From Ianthella basta (Eukaryota; Porifera; Demospongiae; Verongiida; Ianthellidae), in assembly GCA_964019415.1 (NCBI GenBank), contig OZ025886.1:6664752-6728751 (forward strand): 64,000 nt of DNA, read 5' to 3'. This document shows positions 62,070-64,000 of this stretch, piece by piece. The position numbers and the translations under genes were made by a program. Under the pieces are notes generated by a model. That model was not told the DNA's origin, did no database searches, and worked only from the letters and a program-made list of their open reading frames with translations. The stretch's first letter is position 1. The number at the start of each line of letters is the position of its first letter.

Positions 62070-64000
62070 AAGATTTGGCAAGATTTGGCAAGATATGGCA
62101 AGGTAAGATTTGGCAAGATTTGGCTAGATATGACAAGGTAAGATTTGGCAAGATTTGGCAAGATATGAAAAAGTAAGATTAGGCTAGATTTGGCAAGATA
62201 TGACAAGGTAAGATTTGGCAAGATTAGGCAAGATTTAGCGAGATATGACAAGGTAAGATTTGGCAAGATATGACGAGGTAAGATTAAGCAAGATTAAGCA
62301 AGATTTTAGCTAGATATGACAAGGTAAGATTTGGCAAGATTTGTTAAGATATGGCAAGATTTTGCAAGATATGACAAGGTAATATTTGGCAAGATATGGC
62401 AAGATATGACAAGGTAGTATTTGGCAAGATTTGGCAAGATATGACAAGGTATGATTTGGCAAGATTAGGCAAGATATGAGAAGATAAGATTTGGCAAGAT
62501 TTGGCAAGATTTGGAAAGATTTGGCAAGGTAAGATTCGGCAAGATTTGGCAAGATTAGGCAAGATATGACAAGGTAAGATTAAGCAAGATTTGGCAATAT
62601 ATGAAAAGGTAAGATTTGGCAAGATTTGGCAAGGAATGACAAAGTAATATTTGGCAAAATTAGGCAAGATATGAAAAAGTAAGATTAAGCAAGATTTGGC
62701 AAGATATGACAAGGTAAGATTAGTCAAGATTTGGCAAGATATGACAAGGAAAGATTAAGCAAGATTTGGTAAGAAATGACAAGTTAAGATTTGGCAAGAT
62801 TTGGCAAGATTTGACAAGGTAAGATTCGGCAAGATTTGGCAAGATATGACAAGGTAAGATTAGTCAAGATTTGGCAAGATATGAAAAAGTAACATTAGGT
62901 AAGATTTGGCAAGATATGATAAGGTAAGATTTGGCAAGACTTGGCAAGATATGACAAGGTAAGATTAAGCAAGATTTGGTAAGATATGACAAAGTAAGAT
63001 TTGGCAAGATTTGGCAAGATATGCAAAAAGTAAGATATGGCAAGATTAGGCAAGATATGACAAGGTAAGATTAGTCAAAATTTGGCAAGATATGACAAGG
63101 TAAGATTTAACAAGATTAGGCATCATATGACAAGGTAAGATTTGGCAAGATTTGGCAAGATATGACAAGGTAAGATAAAGTAAGATTTGGCAAAATATGA
63201 AAAAGTAAGATTAGGCAAGATTTGGCAAGATATGACAATGTAAGATTTGGCAAGATTTGGTTAGATATGACAAGGTAAGATTAAGCAAGATTTAGCAAGA
63301 TATGAAAAGTAAGATCTGGCAAGATTTGGCAAGGTATGACAAGGTAAGATTTAGCAAGATTTGGCAAGATATGACAAGGTAAGATTTGGCAAGATTAGGC
63401 AAGATATGACAACTAATTATAAAGGTAAGATTAGGCAAGATTTGGCAAGATGTGACAAGATAAGATTTGGCAAGATTTGGCAAGATATGAAGGTAAGATT
63501 AAGCAAGATTTGGTAAGATATGACAAGGTAAGAATTGGAAAGATTTGGCAAGATATGACAAGGTAAGATTAAGCAAGTTTAGGCAAGATATGGCAAGGTA
63601 AGATTAGTCACGATATGTGAAGATATGTCAAGGTAAGATTTAGCAAGATTAGGCAAGATTTGGCGAGTTATGACAAGGTAAGATTTGGTAAGATTTGGCA
63701 AGATATGACAAGGTAAGATTCGGCAAGATTTGGCAAGATATGACAAGGTAATGTTTGGCAAGATTTGGCAAGATATGATAAGGTGAGATTAAGCAAGATT
63801 TGGCAAGATATGAATAAGTAAGATTAAGGAAGATTTCGTAAGATATGACAAGGTAAGCTTTTGCAAGATATGACAAGGAAAGATTAGTCAAGATTTGGCA
63901 AGTTATGACAAGATAAGATTTGGCAAGATTTGGCAAGATATGAAGGTAAGATTTGGCAAGATTTGGCAATATATGACAAGGTGAGATTAAGCAAGATTTG

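Larger units (their letters stand above)
43568..64000 (-). repeat. Satellite C, block 4 (35-bp tandem repeat)
   Basis: The last 20.4 kb are uninterrupted 35-bp satellite in the same orientation, running beyond the window. After about 50,000 the variant mix changes: shorter units with GAGGTAAG, ACTTTGTTGG, ACAACTGAAGGTAAG and TTTGGCGAGATCTGAC markers become common and the array is more diverged. No gene, RNA gene or inserted element was seen. Confidence 0.93.

Noticed and set aside
8106-63969. Hundreds of minus-strand open frames with a repeated Leu/Ser/Cys-rich pattern
   Set aside because: They follow the 35-bp satellite, whose minus strand lacks stops in any frame. Length variation reflects where a point change makes a stop.
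8112-64000. CRISPR array
   Set aside because: Units are contiguous tandem repeats with no unique spacers, no cas genes, and the host is eukaryotic by the LTR elements.

Overview
The window looks like metazoan (most likely aquatic invertebrate or early-branching chordate) heterochromatin. It contains no recognisable host gene. About 54 kb is tandem satellite DNA, two Ty3/Gypsy LTR retrotransposons (about 10 kb together) sit inside it, and there are two short foldback insertions. The organism assignment is inference. It rests on the eukaryotic LTR elements, on the second element resembling the Mag / 'K02A2.6-like' polyproteins common in invertebrate genomes, and on long simple satellites. No species is claimed.

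Layout. 1-1433: satellite A, a 10-bp unit of the type TCTTGCCTCA, including a 180-bp higher-order repeat. 1434-4272: satellite B, a 20-21-bp unit built on GGTCCAGTGCATCCTGTA. 4273-8111: satellite A again, richer in TCTTGCTATA and TCTTGCAATA decamers. At about 8110 the array turns over through an imperfect palindrome. From there to 64000 the sequence is satellite C, a 35-bp unit related to the decamer but lying in the opposite orientation. Satellite C is interrupted by a 187-bp foldback insertion (11125-11311), a 5.67-kb Gypsy element (11460-17125), a 4.40-kb Gypsy element (33523-37920) and a 207-bp foldback insertion (43361-43567).

Both LTR elements look whole and very young. Each has paired LTRs (253 bp with one difference seen; 198 bp with none seen), short target-site duplications (ATAT; ATTTG), a primer-binding site, a polypurine tract and open gag/pol coding capacity. 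The first has separate gag and pol frames that overlap in the -1 relation; the second has one fused gag-pol frame.

Satellite C carries many segmental tandem duplications (periods about 1073, 1894, 2270, 2127, 1011, 681, 647 and 2404 bp), so local amplification is recent and repeated. Because array copies are so alike, they preserve 'empty sites' for inserted elements. The 43-kb foldback insertion lengthens one 1011-bp repeat copy by exactly 218 bp, which is 207 bp of insert plus an 11-bp target duplication. The two foldback insertions share a layout and a motif, CTGANGA-A-GACC...GGTC-GAAAC, that resembles a hammerhead-ribozyme core and suggests Penelope-like or retrozyme-like termini. This is the least ordinary thing in the window. 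The satellite strands that are free of stop codons give hundreds of meaningless open frames, which are not annotated as genes.
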